From positions 49,579-113,578 of the forward strand of contig NZ_QKYK01000018.1 of the NCBI RefSeq assembly GCF_003426815.1: a stretch of 64,000 nucleotides of DNA. Direction: 5' to 3'. The notes below the pieces were generated by a model. It was not told where the DNA came from, searched no databases, and was given only the letters and a program-made list of their open reading frames with translations. Of the stretch, positions 51,224 to 60,066 are shown piece by piece; within the stretch, counting starts at the first letter, position 1, and each line of letters opens with the position of its first letter. The translations under genes were made by a program, and so were the position numbers. The DNA is from Desertimonas flava (GTDB lineage: Bacteria > Actinomycetota > Acidimicrobiia > Acidimicrobiales > Ilumatobacteraceae).

Positions 51224-54200
51224 ATGGCCACACGCCTGCTGCTCGCCGCCGCAGCGATGCTCGTCGCGGCGTGTTCCTCGGGAGACCGCGCGGCCCCGTC
51301 GACCACCCGAGCTGCGACCACCGAACCGGCGAGGACCGAACCGCCGACCACCGAACCGGCCGCCGTCGGCGTGATCGCCGTCCCGGAATGGGAGCCCCAG
51401 ACGCGGGCCGACGAGCTGGCCTTCTCGATGAGCGGCGCCGGTGGGGTCACCGTGCAGGATGCCGTCGACGCCTTCGCTCTGCACGTCGCCGATTTCCCCG
51501 GCGCAACGCGCTCGTCCCTCCCCGCCGGCGACACGATCAGCCTCAGCTACGCCCTGTCGTTACTCCTGCCGGTGCGCGACGAGCTGAGTGCCGAGCAGCA
51601 GGCCGCCCTCGACGACTACTTCGCCGGCCGGCAGGTCGTCGGTCGTGTCACCGCCGACGGCGCCGTCGTCGTCGATCGCCCGGCGGGACTGCGACGCCCC
51701 GCCGCGGCGGAGCAGAAGTACGAGGCCCTGCTGGCCGTCGTCCGCGACGAGTGGAAGGACAAGTTCCCCGGCCACCCGGAACAAGACTTCTACGAGGTCG
51801 GCTGGTCGAACGTCCCGGGTGAGAGCGGCATGGCCACGAACGAGTTCGAGGACGCCGCGGGCAACACCGTCTGTGTCATCTGGGTGACGGACGCGTTCCG
51901 CAACGGCAACCCGTCCGACGACAAGATCAAGTTCTTCCTCGCCCACGAGATGTTCCACTGCATCCAGTGGCGCTGGGCGCTCGGCGTCCCTGGCGCCGAT
52001 GCCACCGACGACCCCTTCGCCGAGTTTCCCGTGCGCAACCCCCACGCATGGCTGTACGACGGCAGCGCCGACTGGGCGGCAGCCGACCTGTACCGCGCCG
52101 ATGACATCGCCTACAACGACATCCGGCCCACCTGGTTCAGCTCGTCCAACGACCCCCTCGGAAGCCGCAGCTACGACGCTTGGCCGCTCTTCGAGACTGC
52201 TCACCTGCAGGGCTACGACGTCTACGCCAAGATCGAAGCGATGCACCTCGACCCGTCCTGGACGGTGGCCAGGACCCTCGAGATCGGCGGACTCGACGGA
52301 GTCGTGTTCCGCATGGCGTGGTCGTCGCGCACGCTCCGGCGCGCCGCGTGGGGCGACGAGTGGTGGATGGGCTGGGTCTGGACGGGGCACGAGTCGAAGC
52401 CGCCGGTCGACAACGAGACGACCGTCAGCGGCATCGGGATCGGGACCTATGCGTTCGAGGGACGCGGCGACTTCAGTCAGCCGCAGCTGCGCGTGCCGGT
52501 GGCCGCGGCCGTCGGCCTCGTCACCGTGGCGCCGGTCGGCGCGCCGATCGCCACGCACACCCGAGTCGGGACCCGCAGCGTCGGCGATGGGTCGTCCGGC
52601 CGCTTCTGCTTCGATCCCGGGCAGTGCGCCTGCCCGCCGGGTCAGTCGGCCGGGGCGTGGCCGATGGAGCCGGGCGAGATGCTGTTCTCGTTCGCCGCGT
52701 CCGAGGACGTTCCGACCTCGACGCTGGTCGCGGTCGAGTGGGACCCCGACGAGGAGTGCCACGAGGACGACGAGCCCGACGAGGCGTGGTCGAACGGCGA
52801 CCCGCACCTCGTGTCGTTCGACGGGCTGGCCTTCGACGTGGTGACGCTGGGAGAGTTCGTCCTCGCCCGCGATCCCGCCGGCGACTTCGAGGTGCAGACC
52901 CGGCACGTTCCGTTCGGCTTCGGCGCCGGCACCGCGGCCGTCGCGGTCGGCGACGGAACGACCCGCGTGACGTTCACGGCGCCAGACCTCGGGATCGAGG
53001 CCCCGGTGATCCGCGTCGACGGCGTCGTGGACGACCGGCCCGAGTTCACCGCCGGCGCCCTGCGCGTGGCCGTCGGCTCCGATGCCTCGATGGTCGCCTG
53101 GCCCGACGGCAGCACGGTGCGCCTGCACTGGTACCGGGGATGGTTCGTCAGCGTGACCGTTCCACCCGCGCGGTCGGCGCGGATGGAGGGCCTGCTCGGC
53201 GCGGCTGACGGTGATTTGCGCAACGACCTCCGCCAGGCCGACGGCACCGTCGTCGACACCAACGTCGCGGCCGCCCACGAATCGCCCTTCGCCCTGTCGT
53301 GGGCGGTCGACGAGTCGACCACGCTCTTCGACTACGAGCCGGGACAGTCGGTGGCCACGTTCCGCATCCCCCATCCACGCCCGCAATCCCCCGACCTCGA
53401 CCCCGAGTTGATCGACGGATGCGCCGTGGCCCTCGGCGAGCGGGCGGCCGCACACGAGGTGTCCTCGTGCGCGTTCGACGTGGCGGCCACCGGCGACGAG
53501 GGATTCGTTCACCAGTACGTCGCCGTCGTGGAGGACCGCGCCGATGAGCCCGAGCTCGCCGACCCGGTGGTCGAGCGTCCGGAGCCACCGCCGGCCGTGT
53601 CGGCGGCGCCACCGGTGGCGGGAGTCGCCGGCGAGCCGGTGCTGACGCTGGGGGCCGAGGACGTCGCCACCGTCGCCGCGGTCGAGGGCACGGTGCTGCT
53701 CGCGCGGATCGATTCCTGTGACGGTGCGTTCGTCGATCTCGTCGTGTGGCGCTCCAGCGATCGCGAGCAGCTCGCCCGGGCGGCGCTGTGCGACCCGCAG
53801 CAGCTCCCCTCGGTCGGCCTTGATGACGAGGACGAGTGGATCGAGGGGGAGGCCTACGTCTGGATCCCGGCCAGTGGGACCTACGACGTCGGCATGGACT
53901 TCGTGCTCGGCGACCGGGCGCTCGTCGGTGCCGTCGAGGTGTACCTCGACCCGACACCGACCGTGATCCGTGGCGATCCAACCGGCTCGCTCGTGCTCGA
54001 CGGCTACGCCGACACGATCGTGTTCCTCACCGACCCGGCCATCGTCTACGAGACGGCCGGACTCGACGCTGCCTGCGCTGTCGAGGCGTGGCTCGTCCGC
54101 GACGTGCCCGATCCCGAGCCCTACGACCTCGGGGCGTGCGAGCACACGGCCGAGATCGACTTCCCGCCGACCGACCGACCGATCCCGGTTGTCGTGTTCA

Positions 54201-54247
54201 ACCGGACCGCCGGTCCGATCGAGATCGCCCTGACGCCTGCCACCTGA
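51224..54247 (+). CDS. Lipoprotein zinc protease-like protein with VWD domain
   Basis: This 1007-aa lipoprotein has a lipobox LVAAC (Cys17) and a Thr-rich linker to about 45. A HEMFHCIQWRW motif at 241-245 has the HExxH zinc-protease form, followed by a Trp-rich region (WLYDGSADWAAADLY) that resembles the active-site side of gluzincins. From about 524 comes SNGDPHLVSFDGLAFDVVTLGEFVLARDPAGDFEVQTRHVPFG, the start of a von Willebrand type D domain with GLLGAADGDLRNDLRQADG. The rest (about 700-1007) is Pro/Asp-rich and beta-like. A surface protease or adhesin is inferred; activity is unproven. ATG follows GGAGAGAG. Confidence 0.8.
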   Translation: MATRLLLAAAAMLVAACSSGDRAAPSTTRAATTEPARTEPPTTEPAAVGVIAVPEWEPQTRADELAFSMSGAGGVTVQDAVDAFALHVADFPGATRSSLPAGDTISLSYALSLLLPVRDELSAEQQAALDDYFAGRQVVGRVTADGAVVVDRPAGLRRPAAAEQKYEALLAVVRDEWKDKFPGHPEQDFYEVGWSNVPGESGMATNEFEDAAGNTVCVIWVTDAFRNGNPSDDKIKFFLAHEMFHCIQWRWALGVPGADATDDPFAEFPVRNPHAWLYDGSADWAAADLYRADDIAYNDIRPTWFSSSNDPLGSRSYDAWPLFETAHLQGYDVYAKIEAMHLDPSWTVARTLEIGGLDGVVFRMAWSSRTLRRAAWGDEWWMGWVWTGHESKPPVDNETTVSGIGIGTYAFEGRGDFSQPQLRVPVAAAVGLVTVAPVGAPIATHTRVGTRSVGDGSSGRFCFDPGQCACPPGQSAGAWPMEPGEMLFSFAASEDVPTSTLVAVEWDPDEECHEDDEPDEAWSNGDPHLVSFDGLAFDVVTLGEFVLARDPAGDFEVQTRHVPFGFGAGTAAVAVGDGTTRVTFTAPDLGIEAPVIRVDGVVDDRPEFTAGALRVAVGSDASMVAWPDGSTVRLHWYRGWFVSVTVPPARSARMEGLLGAADGDLRNDLRQADGTVVDTNVAAAHESPFALSWAVDESTTLFDYEPGQSVATFRIPHPRPQSPDLDPELIDGCAVALGERAAAHEVSSCAFDVAATGDEGFVHQYVAVVEDRADEPELADPVVERPEPPPAVSAAPPVAGVAGEPVLTLGAEDVATVAAVEGTVLLARIDSCDGAFVDLVVWRSSDREQLARAALCDPQQLPSVGLDDEDEWIEGEAYVWIPASGTYDVGMDFVLGDRALVGAVEVYLDPTPTVIRGDPTGSLVLDGYADTIVFLTDPAIVYETAGLDAACAVEAWLVRDVPDPEPYDLGACEHTAEIDFPPTDRPIPVVVFNRTAGPIEIALTPAT

Positions 54248-54274
54248 CCCGGATACGCGGGACGCAGCCTCACC

Positions 54275-54349
54275 TGGTGCCCCCCGTGGGGCTCGAACCC
54301 ACAACCAATGGATTAAAAGTCCACTGCTCTACCATTGAGCTAGAGGGGC
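54275..54349 (-). tRNA. tRNA-Lys (anticodon UUU)
   Basis: On the minus strand the sequence folds as a full tRNA: acceptor GCCCCTC (5' end at 54349) pairing with GGGGGGC, D-arm AGCTCAATGGTAGAGC, anticodon stem GTGGA/TCCAT with loop CTTTTAA (anticodon TTT at 54315-54317 on the plus strand), and T-arm GTGGG-TTCGAGC-CCCAC. The 3' CCA is encoded (54277-54275). It reads the Lys codons AAA and AAG. Confidence 0.97.
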
Positions 54350-54491
54350 GGGACCGGCGCGAAGCGCGGAAGGAGACCTCCCGCGAGTCGCGTCGGCTGC
54401 GGTGGAACATCGTAGAGGGGCCGAACACAGGTCGGGACGACTCTCGCGGCAACAGATGACGCGAAGGTCCTCTGCTGCCGCCGCGAAGATC

Positions 54492-55427
54492 TCAACTCGC
54501 CTGTCGCAGGCCCTCGCGCCACGTGGAATGGGCGGGGCGCCAACCCAGGTCGCGCTTGGCCTTGGCGTTGGACGCACCTCGCAGTTCCGTCATCAGCACG
54601 ACGCCCGCCGGCCCGGCGGCCAGCCTGCCGATGAACCGCGGGACGCGCATCGGCTTCTTCGCGCCCAGCATCTCGGCCACTTCCGGCAGCCATTCGGCGA
54701 CAGGGGCGGGGTCGTCATCGACGATGTTGTAGACACCGCGATCGCCGTTCTCCACCGCCGCGACCGTGGCCTCGGCGGCGTCGGCGACGTGGACGAACGA
54801 CCACACCGCACCTCCGTCGCCGACCACCGGGAACTTGCGCTTGCGGATCAGCTCGAATTGCTCGGACCCCGGCGCCATGGACGTACCGGGGCCGTAGAAC
54901 GCTCCGTAGCGCAGCACGATCCCCTCGGTCCATTCCGCTTCGAGCACAGCCTTCTCCAGGTAGTCGACCGCGGCGATGATCGCGGCCATCTGGCGGACCG
55001 GTGACGGATCGAGGGGGTCCTCCTCGGTCTTGATCGGCCCGCCCGTCCGGGCATACGTGAACCCGCCGTTGCTCTGGGCGACGAACCGTCGCACCCCCAC
55101 GGCACGAGCGGCCGCCAGCAGGTTGTCGGTCCCCTCCCGTCGCAACCGATTCGTGGCGGCGAAGCTGCGCTCCATGTGGCGCGGATCGACGTGGCCGATG
55201 GCGGTCAGCTGGTGCACCACCACCTCCGGCGCCGCCTGACGCATGGCCTCCGCCACCTCGGCGGGCTCGAGCGCGTCGGCGACCATCGGCACCGCGCCCA
55301 TCTGTGACGCCTTGGATTCATCCGCCTCCCGGCGGATCATGGCGAACACCTCATGTCCTGCATCGACCAGACGTGGGACCAGCTGCCTGCCCATCACTCC
55401 GGTCGCTCCAGCAACCAACACCTTCAT
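54492..55427 (-). CDS. NAD(P)-dependent epimerase/dehydratase-like reductase
   Basis: This 311-aa protein is an atypical extended SDR: MKVLVAGATGVMGRQLVPRLVDAGHEVFAM (Gly-rich cofactor loop), then VVHQLTAIG and LRYGAFYGPGTSM. The usual YxxxK pair is not obvious, as in several NAD-binding epimerase-like proteins. It lies directly after sigJ, which is the classic ECF41 arrangement with a COE (carboxymuconolactone decarboxylase, oxidoreductase or epimerase) gene. ATG 55427 has AAAGGAG with a 6-nt spacing; the in-frame ATG at 55469 lies upstream of the expected transcription start and is rejected. Confidence 0.88.
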   Translation of the reverse strand: MKVLVAGATGVMGRQLVPRLVDAGHEVFAMIRREADESKASQMGAVPMVADALEPAEVAEAMRQAAPEVVVHQLTAIGHVDPRHMERSFAATNRLRREGTDNLLAAARAVGVRRFVAQSNGGFTYARTGGPIKTEEDPLDPSPVRQMAAIIAAVDYLEKAVLEAEWTEGIVLRYGAFYGPGTSMAPGSEQFELIRKRKFPVVGDGGAVWSFVHVADAAEATVAAVENGDRGVYNIVDDDPAPVAEWLPEVAEMLGAKKPMRVPRFIGRLAAGPAGVVLMTELRGASNAKAKRDLGWRPAHSTWREGLRQAS

Positions 55428-55461
55428 CATCAGCTCCTTTTCGGTTCGGATCTGTTCCTTG

Positions 55462-55488
55462 AACCGCATGGCCCGCTGATTGCTGACA
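55462..55488 (-). promoter_or_regulatory. Candidate ECF41 (SigJ) promoter of the epimerase gene
   Basis: On the minus strand TGTCAGC (55488-55482) and GGTT (55465-55462) are spaced by 16 bp, near the known ECF41 promoter form TGTCACA-n16-CGTC. Both elements deviate, so this is a weak match. It would place the epimerase transcript start near 55455, with its ribosome site and start at 55427 downstream. Confidence 0.35.
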
Positions 55489-55497
55489 GGAGCGGTA

Positions 55498-55513
55498 TGT
55501 GAGACGCGTCACA
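55498..55513. promoter_or_regulatory. CRP-like site TGTGA-N6-TCACA
   Basis: TGTGA-GACGCG-TCACA, with outer A/T completing 6-bp arms (55497-55514), is an exact match to the CRP-family consensus. It lies upstream of the epimerase start and overlaps the sigJ stop codon. A chance match is possible. Confidence 0.5.
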
Positions 55514-56450
55514 TGACGAGGAGCGGCCCTCCGTGGTCGGTGATCGCCCACAGCTGGGTGGCGCGGCGGAGCTTCTCGGGATTGGCCTGGGTACGGCAGG
55601 CCGTGATGCCCGCGGCGGTGACCTCCAGGCACATGATCGCGACGACCCGGCCGTCGACGACCGCCACGACGGCGGGATCTCCGTTGGCCGTCCACGCGTA
55701 GATCTCGGGCGGGCCGCCGACGGTTGCCCGCTTCGCTGCGCCTGGCCTGAACAGACCCGCCAAGAACCTCGCGACTGCAACGGCTCCCGCGTACCCCCCG
55801 GTTCGTGCCGGAACCTTCCCACCGCCGTCGCCGATGGCGGTGGCGTCCTTGGTGAGCAGGCGAACGAGCTCATCGGTCTGCCCGCTGGTCGCCGCGGCGA
55901 GGAACTCCTCGACGATCCGCTGGGCGGCGGCGGCATCGACGGCGGGACGGTTCGGGGGAACGGCGACGTGTTCCCGGGCACGGTGGAGGATCTGCTGACT
56001 GGCGGCCTCGGTGATGTCGAGGATCTCGGCGATCTCCCGGTGCGGGTAGTCGAAGGCCTCGCGCAGCACGTAGACGGCGCGTTCCTTGGGGGCGAGGCGC
56101 TGGATGAGGGTGAGGACCGCGTAGGAGACCGCTTCCCGCTGCTCAGCGGTCTCGGCCGGACCGAGCAGGGGATCCCCGCCGAGCAATGGCTCCGGGAGCC
56201 ATTGACCCACGTAGGCCTCGCGGCGGACCCGTGCCGAACCGAGATAATTGAGGCACAGGTTGGTGAGGACCTTCGTCAACCAGGCTTCGGGCACCTCGAT
56301 CCGGTCGACATCCGCGGCCTGCCAGCGCAGGAACGTCTCCTGCACCACGTCATGGCTTTCGTCCACCGAGCCGAGGAGGCGGTAGGCGATGGCTTCCAGG
56401 CGCCGTCTCGACAGCTCGAAACGGTCCACGTCAGCCCTGGTCAGTGGCAC
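55509..56450 (-). CDS. sigJ: ECF41-type RNA polymerase sigma factor SigJ
   Basis: This 313-aa protein has sigma region 2 (LEAIAYRLLGSVDESHDVVQETFLRWQ), region 4 (PKERAVYVLREAFDYPHREIAEILDITEAASQQILHRARE) and a SnoaL-like C-terminal extension. All three ECF41 signature motifs are present: WLPEP, DGGGK and NPEKL (variant of NPDKL). In ECF41 the C-terminal domain controls activity instead of an anti-sigma factor. The adjacent epimerase gene is its expected target. GTG 56450 has GGAG 3 nt upstream and TACGAT (56464-56459) 8 nt upstream; a slightly later start is possible. Confidence 0.95.
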   Translation of the reverse strand: MPLTRADVDRFELSRRRLEAIAYRLLGSVDESHDVVQETFLRWQAADVDRIEVPEAWLTKVLTNLCLNYLGSARVRREAYVGQWLPEPLLGGDPLLGPAETAEQREAVSYAVLTLIQRLAPKERAVYVLREAFDYPHREIAEILDITEAASQQILHRAREHVAVPPNRPAVDAAAAQRIVEEFLAAATSGQTDELVRLLTKDATAIGDGGGKVPARTGGYAGAVAVARFLAGLFRPGAAKRATVGGPPEIYAWTANGDPAVVAVVDGRVVAIMCLEVTAAGITACRTQANPEKLRRATQLWAITDHGGPLLVM

Positions 56451-56564
56451 GATCTCCGATCGTATTGTGACCGGTAAGGCCTGCGCACGACGCCGGAGTC
56501 CCGTGGCTTCGTCGACCTTCGCCGCCGCGACGCACCCGGATGCGCTGCCGGCGTGGTCGGCCGC

Positions 56565-59500
56565 TCAACTCCGCACGCAGATGTCCGCAGTGCCCGAGAC
56601 GGTGGTGCCGTCGCGCAGCGCAGCGGTGATGGTGACGGCCGTGGCGCCGGAGGGGACACCGCCGCGTTCACCGTCGATCACCACGACGAGATCACGGTCA
56701 CGGTCGCCATCGACGTCGAGCTGCAACGTCAGCGGGTGCCCGAACAGCGACAACGGCATCATCCGCTCGAGGCGGACGGTGGACGCATCGATCCGCCGCA
56801 CGTCGACCGCGGTGGATCCCTCGATGATCACGAGAAGCAGGTCCAGACCCTGGTTGCCGATGCATCGGGGCACAGCGCGGACCTCGACCTCGATCGTCGA
56901 CGGGGGAACGGAGTCGGTCGTCGTCGGGCCCGGTACCTCGGTGGTGGAGGTGGTCGCCGGGTCCGTGGTGGAGGTCGTTGACGTCGAGGTGGTCGCCGGT
57001 TCCGTGGTGGAAGTGGTTGACGTCGAGGTGGTCGTCGAGGTCGTCGACGTGGTCGATGTCGAGGTGGTCGGTGGTTCGGACGTCGACGTGGTCGATGTCG
57101 ATGTCGATGTCGAGGTGGTCGGTGGTTCGGTGGTCGATGTGGTCGACGTCGATGTGGTCGTGGACGTGGTCGAGGTGGTCGACGTCGGCGGTTCGGTCGA
57201 CGTCGTGGTCGTGGTCGTGTCCGGCGGACTCGTCCGGTCGAGGAGCGCGAACGAGTACGTACCCGTCAGCGTGCCGCCACTGGCGTCGACCGTGAGCGTG
57301 TACTCGCCATCGGACGGCAGGATGACGTCGACGTCGCGCAGCTGACCGATCAGCAGCTCGGAGCGCGGGGTCCCGGTTCGTCGGAGGGCGAGCACCAGGG
57401 GCACCTCCCCGCCGTCGGGACCGACCAGGCTCCAGTCGAAGTCCTCGCCCGCCAGCACGTCGAGGCCGATGAGCCGGCCGGCCGTGCCCGTGAACGTGTA
57501 GATGTCGGCGGACCCGATCGTCTCGATGTTCCCGGCCCCCGGGGCTGGCTGCCCGTCGGAGACCGTGTCACCGATGGCGATGGCGAAGTGCTGAGGTGGT
57601 GCCCCGAGCAGGAGGCGGAACGAGTACGTCTGCGGGTCCCGGCTGTCGACGGTGATCGTGTAGATCCCGGATTCCTCGAGCGTCACCTTGTGGTCGTCGC
57701 CGAAGCCGCCGCTGAAGTACAGGCCCCCGCCCGGCCCCAGCATCTCGATGCCCAGGGTCGCCGACTCGGCGCTGACGAAGTCGATCACGACCACGTCGCC
57801 GGTGGTGCCATCGAACGTGTAGACGTCGCGACCGAGGTTCTCCTCGATGTTGCCGGCGCCCGCTGCCGGGACGCCGTCGGAGACCGTGTCGCCGTAGACC
57901 AGATGGAACTGGCTTCCGGGCGCCAGGCCGACGATGCGGAACGAGTAGGTGCCGGTGGAGAACGCGGTCGCCGCCACGCTCAGCGAGTACGTGCCGGTCG
58001 TCGGGAGCACGACCTCGTCCACCGACACGAACCCCGAGAGCAGGAGTGTGCCGTCGGGCGCCCGCAAGATCCACTGCACGTTGGCGACGTCGAACGTCAG
58101 CCGCTCGAGGGCAACGCTCTGACCGGCTGTGGCGCCGAAGGTGTAGACGTCGCGTGCTCCCGCCTGCTCGAGGTTGCCGGCGCCGGGCGCCGGAACGCCG
58201 TCGGACACCGTGTCGCCGATGGCGACCGTGAACTCCTGCGTGGTTGTGATCGTCAGCCGGAACGAGTAGGTGCCGGTCTGGCCGGGATCGGCGCCGGCGA
58301 CGGTGAGCGCGTACACGCCATCGGCAGGAAGCGTGGCGTGACGGTCGGCGGTGCGGACATTGCCGAACACGACGCTTCCGTCGGGGGCGGTCAGCGTCCA
58401 GCGGAGGCCGGGGTCGTTGCTTCCTCCGAGATGGTCGAGCACGGCCTGGTCGCCGAAGGTACCGGTGAACCGGTAGACGTCGAACGCGCCAGGCCCTTCG
58501 ATGTTGCCCGCTCCCGGCGCGGGGACCCCGTCCGACACGGTGTCGCCGTCGGCGATCTCGAACTGCTGAGGGGGCCCGACCACGGCGAGCAGCTGGAAGG
58601 AATAGGCGCCCGTGCTCGTGGGGCTCAGGCCGTGGACGGACAACAGGTATTCGCCGTCGGTGGGAAGGACGAGGCGGCGGTCGGACAGGATCGTGTCGAA
58701 CAGCGCGGTGCCGTCGGGAGCGGTGAGCGTCCAACCGAAGACACCGAACGTTCCGGCGAGGTGATCGAGGATCAGGTCCTGCCCGGCGAGGCCGTCGAAG
58801 CGGTACCGGTCGACGGCACCGGCGGATTCGAGCACGCCGGCGCCGGGACCGGGCGCGCCGTCGCTGACGGTGTCGCCGACACCGATGGCGAACTCCTGCG
58901 GCGCCTCGACGGTGAGGCTGAAGGAGTACGTCCCGGTGCTGTCGGCGTTCAGTCCGGACACGCTGAGTGTGTAGTCGCCGTCCGCCGGCAGGGTCTGCTG
59001 ACGATCGCCGATGAACGTGTCGAACAGCCCGGCGCCGCCTGGCGCGACGAGCGTCCAGCGGATCGCCGTGTTGCGGCCGTCGAGGTGGTCGAACACGACC
59101 ACCTGTCCCGCGGCCGCGGCGAACGTGTAGACGTCGCGCGCACCGGGCACCTCGATGTCACCGGCGCCAGGCCCCGGCGCCCCGGGTGCGACCGTGTCGC
59201 CGATGGCGATGCCGAATGGCTCTGCCGGCGGCACGCCGAGCAGGCGGAACGAGTAGGTCCCCGTCGAGGCCGCGCCGACGCCCGACACCGTGAGCGTGTA
59301 CTCGCCTGCTTCGGCGACGAGCAGACGGTCGCCGTAGATGCCGTCGAACACGGTCGATCCGCTCGCCGCGACCAGTCGCCACCGGAACGTCGTGTTGGAC
59401 CCGGTGAGGACGTCGAGGAGCAGTTCGGTGCCGGCGGGGGCCCCGAACGTGTAGACGTCCTGATCGCCGCCGTTCTCGATGTGGCCGGCTCCGGCCGCCG

Positions 59501-59939
59501 GCACCCCGTCCGACACCGTGCCGCCGACGGAGAGCGGGAACACCTGCACGAGCTGGGCGGTGGCCGGCGGCGTCGACGTGGTCGAGGACGGCTCGGCCAC
59601 CGTGGTCGTGACGTCGGGTTCCTCGGCGTCGGACCCGCTGGCATCGGTCGCCTCCGGGGTGGACGGCTCGGAGGCGGGCGGGGACGGCTCGGGCGGCACT
59701 TCGACGCTCGTCGGGTCGGTCGAGGGTGGGGGCGCCGGCTCCGTCGGTGGCGCGTCGGTCGGCGCCGCTGCTGTGGTCGTGGGCGCTTCGGTCGTGGGGG
59801 GTTCGGGCTGGTCGGGCGGCTGCGACGACGAGGCGACCGCCGGTCCGGGGTCGGCGCCGGGCCCGGCATTGGCGACCGTCGGCACCGTCAGCGCGGCGGC
59901 GAACGTGACGGCGATGACGGTGGACCGGGCGATGTTCAT
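56565..59939 (-). CDS. Secreted protein with seven tandem ~105-residue repeats
   Basis: This 1124-aa protein has a signal peptide (STVIAVTFAAALTVPTVANA), a Thr/Pro/Glu-rich region to about 140, and seven repeats each beginning GDTVSDGxPAPGAGNIExxGxxDVYTF and ending in LPxDGxYTLxVxGxxxxSTGTYSFxL. Each repeat resembles a pre-peptidase C-terminal-like beta-sandwich. A ~110-residue Ser/Thr-rich linker follows (DNA 56930-57230), then a C-terminal domain (VEVRAVPRCIGNQGLDLLLVII) ending with a Cys near the end. Likely a cell-surface or secreted structural protein. Function unknown. Confidence 0.8.
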   Translation of the reverse strand: MNIARSTVIAVTFAAALTVPTVANAGPGADPGPAVASSSQPPDQPEPPTTEAPTTTAAAPTDAPPTEPAPPPSTDPTSVEVPPEPSPPASEPSTPEATDASGSDAEEPDVTTTVAEPSSTTSTPPATAQLVQVFPLSVGGTVSDGVPAAGAGHIENGGDQDVYTFGAPAGTELLLDVLTGSNTTFRWRLVAASGSTVFDGIYGDRLLVAEAGEYTLTVSGVGAASTGTYSFRLLGVPPAEPFGIAIGDTVAPGAPGPGAGDIEVPGARDVYTFAAAAGQVVVFDHLDGRNTAIRWTLVAPGGAGLFDTFIGDRQQTLPADGDYTLSVSGLNADSTGTYSFSLTVEAPQEFAIGVGDTVSDGAPGPGAGVLESAGAVDRYRFDGLAGQDLILDHLAGTFGVFGWTLTAPDGTALFDTILSDRRLVLPTDGEYLLSVHGLSPTSTGAYSFQLLAVVGPPQQFEIADGDTVSDGVPAPGAGNIEGPGAFDVYRFTGTFGDQAVLDHLGGSNDPGLRWTLTAPDGSVVFGNVRTADRHATLPADGVYALTVAGADPGQTGTYSFRLTITTTQEFTVAIGDTVSDGVPAPGAGNLEQAGARDVYTFGATAGQSVALERLTFDVANVQWILRAPDGTLLLSGFVSVDEVVLPTTGTYSLSVAATAFSTGTYSFRIVGLAPGSQFHLVYGDTVSDGVPAAGAGNIEENLGRDVYTFDGTTGDVVVIDFVSAESATLGIEMLGPGGGLYFSGGFGDDHKVTLEESGIYTITVDSRDPQTYSFRLLLGAPPQHFAIAIGDTVSDGQPAPGAGNIETIGSADIYTFTGTAGRLIGLDVLAGEDFDWSLVGPDGGEVPLVLALRRTGTPRSELLIGQLRDVDVILPSDGEYTLTVDASGGTLTGTYSFALLDRTSPPDTTTTTTSTEPPTSTTSTTSTTTSTSTTSTTEPPTTSTSTSTSTTSTSEPPTTSTSTTSTTSTTTSTSTTSTTEPATTSTSTTSTTDPATTSTTEVPGPTTTDSVPPSTIEVEVRAVPRCIGNQGLDLLLVIIEGSTAVDVRRIDASTVRLERMMPLSLFGHPLTLQLDVDGDRDRDLVVVIDGERGGVPSGATAVTITAALRDGTTVSGTADICVRS
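56930..57230. repeat. Low-complexity repeat DNA encoding a Ser/Thr linker
   Basis: This stretch is built from GTGGTCGACGTC-type hexamers and nonamers in variable order. On the minus strand it encodes TSTTSTTTSTST-like residues with PPTTSTS blocks. Repeats of this kind vary easily in length. Confidence 0.8.
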
Positions 59940-60066
59940 CGGACGGACTCGGTCGCCGCGAGGCCGTCGGCGTCTGCGATGCTCGTGCATGCCCGCCGTC
60001 CTACGTCGGCGCGCTCGCCGGAATCTCGTTCCCGGTCCGACGGGTCGTCACTATTGTGACATCGTC

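Noticed and set aside
54270..54452. 60-codon minus-strand frame ending SSSMVEQWTFNPLVVGSSPTGG
   Set aside because: It is a translation across the tRNA-Lys gene, a well-known false ORF.
56389..57345. Plus-strand frame rich in VVEVVDVEVV
   Set aside because: It is the complement of the Ser/Thr linker of the secreted repeat protein; the pattern comes from the repeat DNA.
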